Of a stretch of DNA of 64,000 nucleotides, positions 61,316 to 64,000 are shown in pieces. The notes under the pieces were generated by a model, which ran no database searches, was not told the origin of the DNA, and worked only from the letters and a program-made list of their open reading frames with translations. Position 1 is the stretch's first letter. Every line of letters begins with the position of its first letter. The position numbers were made by a program, and so were the translations under genes. This stretch comes from Niallia sp. NCCP-28 (GTDB taxonomy: Bacteria; Bacillota; Bacilli; Bacillales; Cytobacillaceae): the NCBI RefSeq assembly GCF_023168165.1, contig NZ_BQYJ01000008.1, positions 1 to 64,000 of the forward strand, given 5' to 3'.

Positions 61316-61423
61316 TTCTCGAAATATCTCGTTTTTGCTAGCAAATTCGTATTTTTTATTGAACGTTTCGTTCGTTATAATGAAAGTATATGTTTATACA
61401 TATACTTAAGGAGACAATTCTAA

Positions 61424-61759
61424 ATGGTTGGAACTCAAATTAAGAAGTTACGATTAATGAAAGGATATTCAATTAATGAACTATCAGAACGCGCTGGTGT
61501 TTCCAAGTCCTATTTAAGTTATATCGAACGTGGAATCCAAAAAAATCCTTCCTTACAAATACTCTCAAAACTGGCTCATACCCTTGATACTAACCTAGAA
61601 CAACTACTAGATAAAAATGATGCTGCATCTTCTCATACTTTAGATGAGGAATGGATGGAATTACTGGGATCGGCTATAAAGGAGGGCGTTACAAAAGAAG
61701 ATTTTCGCTATTGCTTAGAATTTCTAAAATTCAAAAGAATAACAGATGATTTGAAATAG
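61424..61759 (+). CDS. Second SinR-family regulator
   Basis: A 111-residue paralogue. The Xre domain (YSINELSERAGVSKSYLSYI then ERGIQKNPSLQIL) is close to SinR and SlrR, and the C-terminal helices (LDEEWMELLGSAIKEGVTKE and FRYCLEFLKF) keep the SinR oligomerisation pattern. It is shorter than B. subtilis SlrR (which is about 150 residues and has a fuller C-terminus). AAGGAG precedes the ATG. It probably forms heteromers with the first SinR or with SinI; the division of labour is unknown. Confidence 0.88.
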   Translation: MVGTQIKKLRLMKGYSINELSERAGVSKSYLSYIERGIQKNPSLQILSKLAHTLDTNLEQLLDKNDAASSHTLDEEWMELLGSAIKEGVTKEDFRYCLEFLKFKRITDDLK

Positions 61760-61951
61760 CAAGGTGGGAAACATTTATATACTATTCTTTTGGATTCTCT
61801 ATTTATTAAAAACTGTGTTCAGCTAAAAAAGTGAAGCTTGGCTTGAACCTTCACTTTCAGTAAATAGTCCCAATTCTTATCTATTTAAGACTTAAAAACT
61901 TTTAGAAAAACAAATGCCAGTGCAAAGACAGATTGAAATCCATTTTCTCAT

Positions 61952-62003
61952 AAAAAAAATGGATTTCAAAAGTCCAAAACTTAATGACCTTTGAATCCAT
62001 TTT
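61952..62003 (-). terminator. Terminator of motAB
   Basis: AATGGATTCAAAGGTC pairs imperfectly with GACTTTTGAAATCCATT on the minus strand, followed by TTTTTTT. It starts right after the motB stop. Confidence 0.8.
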
Positions 62004-62801
62004 TTAATTCTCAACAGTACGAGGCTGTATTAAAATCTCAACTCGACGATTTTTTGTTCTTCCTTCTGCCGTTTTATTGCTTGCCACTGGTTTAAATTCA
62101 CCGAAGCCCTTTGCGCTGAAAGAACTTGGATTTAATTTATCATTTTTCAGCAAAAGTTTCATAAAATTGATTGCTCTTGTTACACTAAGCTCCCAGTTCG
62201 AATCATATTCAGAATTGTTGATTGGCACATTATCTGTATGTCCGCTAATAATAATGCTCCTTGGTGGATCCATGACAAGCAGCTTTGATATTTCTTCTAC
62301 TACTTTTTTATCAGAACTTCGGATATCTGCACTTCCAGAAGCAAATAACACATTATCTCTTATTGACACAAGCAGCCCTTCATCTGTTAGGGATGTGTCC
62401 AATTGCTTATTTAGATGTTTACCATTTATATAGGAATTCACCTTGTCTTGTATTTTTCCAAGTTCTTCTTTATCTTGCTGTTCTTTTATTTTTTCCAATT
62501 CTTCTTTCGTCACAGTAGCCCTATCTTTTGACTTTGATTTTTCATTCATATCATCTATATCGGCCTGTTCTTCTATCTTAGTTGGGGCTGGACTGGGATA
62601 ATCAAATATTCCCGTTCCACTTTGAAATTCTTTGTTGAAAGCATCTGCCAGAGCTGCAAATTTTTTTGAATCAACAGAACTCATTGCATACAGCACAATA
62701 AATAATGCGAGTAATAATGTCAACAAATCGGAATAAGGAACGAGCCACGATTCATCTACATGTTCTTCATGGTGTTCCTTCTTTTTTCTTTTTTTACTCA
62801 T
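62004..62801 (-). CDS. motB: Flagellar motor stator protein MotB
   Basis: A 265-residue stator subunit. A short charged N-terminus precedes the single membrane helix YSDLLTLLLALFIVLYAM with the proton-conducting Asp25. A plug/linker follows and then a C-terminal OmpA-like peptidoglycan-binding domain (IIISGHTDNVPINNSEYDSN, NRRVEILI). With MotA it forms the proton channel that turns the flagellum. Its start overlaps the motA stop by 8 nt. Confidence 0.95.
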   Translation of the reverse strand: MSKKRKKKEHHEEHVDESWLVPYSDLLTLLLALFIVLYAMSSVDSKKFAALADAFNKEFQSGTGIFDYPSPAPTKIEEQADIDDMNEKSKSKDRATVTKEELEKIKEQQDKEELGKIQDKVNSYINGKHLNKQLDTSLTDEGLLVSIRDNVLFASGSADIRSSDKKVVEEISKLLVMDPPRSIIISGHTDNVPINNSEYDSNWELSVTRAINFMKLLLKNDKLNPSSFSAKGFGEFKPVASNKTAEGRTKNRRVEILIQPRTVEN

Positions 62802-63594
62802 TGTTATTCACACTGCTTTCCATTTCCTCCAGGAATTTCTTCCTTTCAGAAACTGGTAAATAAGAAGATAATTTCTGCTCAATAACCCTTGGAGCCTCTC
62901 CCTCCAGAATGGAAAGAATTCCTTCAATCATTAAATATTTTTGACTTGCTTCTAGCTGAGACTTTCTTTTCAACTTATTTGCAAATGGATGCCATAAAAC
63001 ATATCCAGTAAATATTCCCATTAAAGTCGCAACAAAAGCTGCACTGATCGCATGCCCCAATCCTTCTGCATCGTCCATAAATCCAAGGGCCGCAATTAAT
63101 CCGATAACTGCACCAAGCACTCCCAATGTTGGGGCATAAGTTCCTGCTTGTGTAAAAATAAGGGCACCTGCTCTGTGCCTTTCTTCCATCGCTTCAATTT
63201 CCTCTGATAAAACATCACGAATATACTCTGCACTTTGGCCGTCCACAGATAATGATAGACCATTTCGCAAAAACGGATCTTCTACTTCGTTTGTTTTTGC
63301 TTCTAGTGCCAATAATCCTTCTTTTCTTGCAAGCTGCGCCCATTCAGAAAACATTCGAATAAGATCAGTTGTCTTATGAAGTTTCTGTTCTTTAAATATA
63401 ACGCCAAATAATTTTGGAACTCGTTTTACTTCACTAGTTGGGAAGGCAATGACAACAGCAGCTGCTGTACCCAATAAAATAATCAGTATCGCAGCGGGGT
63501 TTGCCAATACAGAAGGGTTAACGCCTTTAAAAACCATTCCTACGCCTATTGCTACAAATCCTAAAACAACTCCTATGAGTGATGTTTTATCCAT
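62794..63594 (-). CDS. motA: Flagellar motor stator protein MotA
   Basis: A 266-residue protein with four membrane helices. MDKTSLIGVVLGFVAIGVGM and MVFKGVNPSVLANPAAILII match B. subtilis MotA; TYAPTLGVLGAVIGLIAALG and the charged cytoplasmic loop (about 70-150) interact with FliG. I start it at ATG 63594, downstream of AGGTGA, rather than GTG 63603. A sigma-D promoter lies about 61 nt upstream. Confidence 0.95.
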   Translation of the reverse strand: MDKTSLIGVVLGFVAIGVGMVFKGVNPSVLANPAAILIILLGTAAAVVIAFPTSEVKRVPKLFGVIFKEQKLHKTTDLIRMFSEWAQLARKEGLLALEAKTNEVEDPFLRNGLSLSVDGQSAEYIRDVLSEEIEAMEERHRAGALIFTQAGTYAPTLGVLGAVIGLIAALGFMDDAEGLGHAISAAFVATLMGIFTGYVLWHPFANKLKRKSQLEASQKYLMIEGILSILEGEAPRVIEQKLSSYLPVSERKKFLEEMESSVNNNE

Positions 63595-63654
63595 TCTATT
63601 CACCTATCTTACTTAAAATATATTGTCTAATTTTATTTTTTGTATATATCTTAT

Positions 63655-63681
63655 ATTTCGACTATTTTTGTCATTATTTTA
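63655..63681 (-). promoter_or_regulatory. Sigma-D promoter of motAB
   Basis: TAAA (63681-63678) and GTCGAAAT (63662-63655) are 15 bp apart on the minus strand, matching the flagellar sigma-D consensus (TAAA-N15-GCCGATAT) with two mismatches. Confidence 0.65.
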
Positions 63682-63777
63682 GGGGAACTGGAGGATATTT
63701 TAAATAATACAGAATAACTATGAATTTTTTTTGACAATATGCTCTTTTAGCCAGGCAAAAACTCGAATAAATTGCCA

Positions 63778-64000
63778 TTATTCCCCCCAGAATTTACTTT
63801 CTATTTTCTGTTGATGTTTGATAAAAGAAGATGTATTTTTTTTCCTTCTATCTTCCATTAATTTATTTAAGCGCAGCAACTTTTCCCTATATTTTTTTGC
63901 AGCCTATTCCTTTCTTTATCTTCCCTACATGCTCTCAATAGATCTTCAATGGATAGCAGTTCTTGTTTCAACTGGTCCTCTTCTACATTGTACCCAGCAT
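63778..64000 (-). pseudogene. Frameshifted coiled-coil ORF, running off the right edge
   Basis: Reading leftwards from 64000 one frame encodes GYNVEEDQLKQELLSIEDLL then RACREDKERNRLQ, up to a run of seven A residues (63898-63892, minus strand). After the run the next frame continues as KKYREKLLRLNKLMEDRRKK and ends at TAA 63778. Both halves have the same Lys/Glu/Leu-rich coiled-coil composition, so one gene was broken or is read through by slippage at A7. The family is not recognised. The start lies beyond the window. Confidence 0.55.

Noticed and set aside
63676-63779. 34-codon ORF starting inside TAATG after the frameshifted gene
   Set aside because: It overlaps the sigma-D promoter of motAB and its sequence is not protein-like.
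1-64000. tRNA, rRNA, CRISPR array, prophage or complete insertion sequence
   Set aside because: None of their signatures (cloverleaf with CCA, rRNA blocks, regular short spacer repeats, transposase or phage structural genes) was seen.

Overview
The window is chromosomal DNA of a low-GC, endospore-forming, motile Firmicute of the family Bacillaceae (Bacillus or a near relative such as Niallia; the genus is a guess from gene content). Evidence is AT-rich DNA with AGGAGG-type ribosome binding sites and many TTG/GTG starts, a small acid-soluble spore protein (sspO), a KinB-like sporulation kinase, the SinR/SinI biofilm switch, a motAB pair behind a sigma-D promoter, and a long block in the same neighbourhood as the Bacillus subtilis yfk genes. 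No rRNA, tRNA, CRISPR array, prophage or intact insertion sequence was seen.

Layout. 1-1.07 kb: MacAB-like exporter, cut by the left edge. 1.3-1.9 kb: queT behind a preQ1-I riboswitch. 2-3.9 kb: xpaC-telA operon with a sigma-W-type promoter. 4.2-8 kb: OFA-family transporter beside a LytS/LytTR two-component pair, with tandem LytTR-type repeats in the transporter promoter. 8.1-9.8 kb: two divergent DUF4183 genes and an acetate-family permease. 10.3-18.6 kb: alkanesulfonate scavenging genes (yezD, ssuA, ssuC, ssuB, an NtaA-type monooxygenase, ssuE, ssuD, TauE-type exporter). 19-24 kb: sucrose/alpha-glucoside PTS operon under cre-like and LacI-type operators. 24.2-34.4 kb: sspO, an oxidoreductase, an MFS carrier behind a PyrR-like attenuator, kinB, threonine aldolase, an OYE-type flavoenzyme, an efflux MFS, and a CorA Mg2+ channel preceded by a small ORF with an EPDPEP motif. 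34.9-45.4 kb: PilZ glycosyltransferase, a lytic enzyme, macrolide phosphotransferase, tetR, rlmD, pdaA, fumarase. 45.6-59.1 kb: yfk-type block (yfkAB, yfkD, yfkE, yfkF, a zosA-like ATPase, yfkH, yfkI, yfkJ, yfkK, map, yfkM). 59.6-61.8 kb: two sinR paralogues and a sinI. 62-63.6 kb: motAB, then a frameshifted coiled-coil ORF at the right edge.

Most striking points: (i) the 39-codon ORF ahead of corA with M-E-P-D-P-E-P, closely resembling the start of the Salmonella MgtL leader peptide; (ii) a PyrR-binding-loop-like hairpin plus terminator ahead of an MFS transporter, predicting a pyrimidine-related substrate; (iii) two families of dispersed intergenic repeats (five and four copies) that touch gene remnants; (iv) a duplicated SinR locus with GTTCTTT dyads. 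The genes otherwise describe a soil-type Bacillus able to scavenge sulfonates, use sucrose, sense carboxylates, switch between motility and biofilm, and sporulate.
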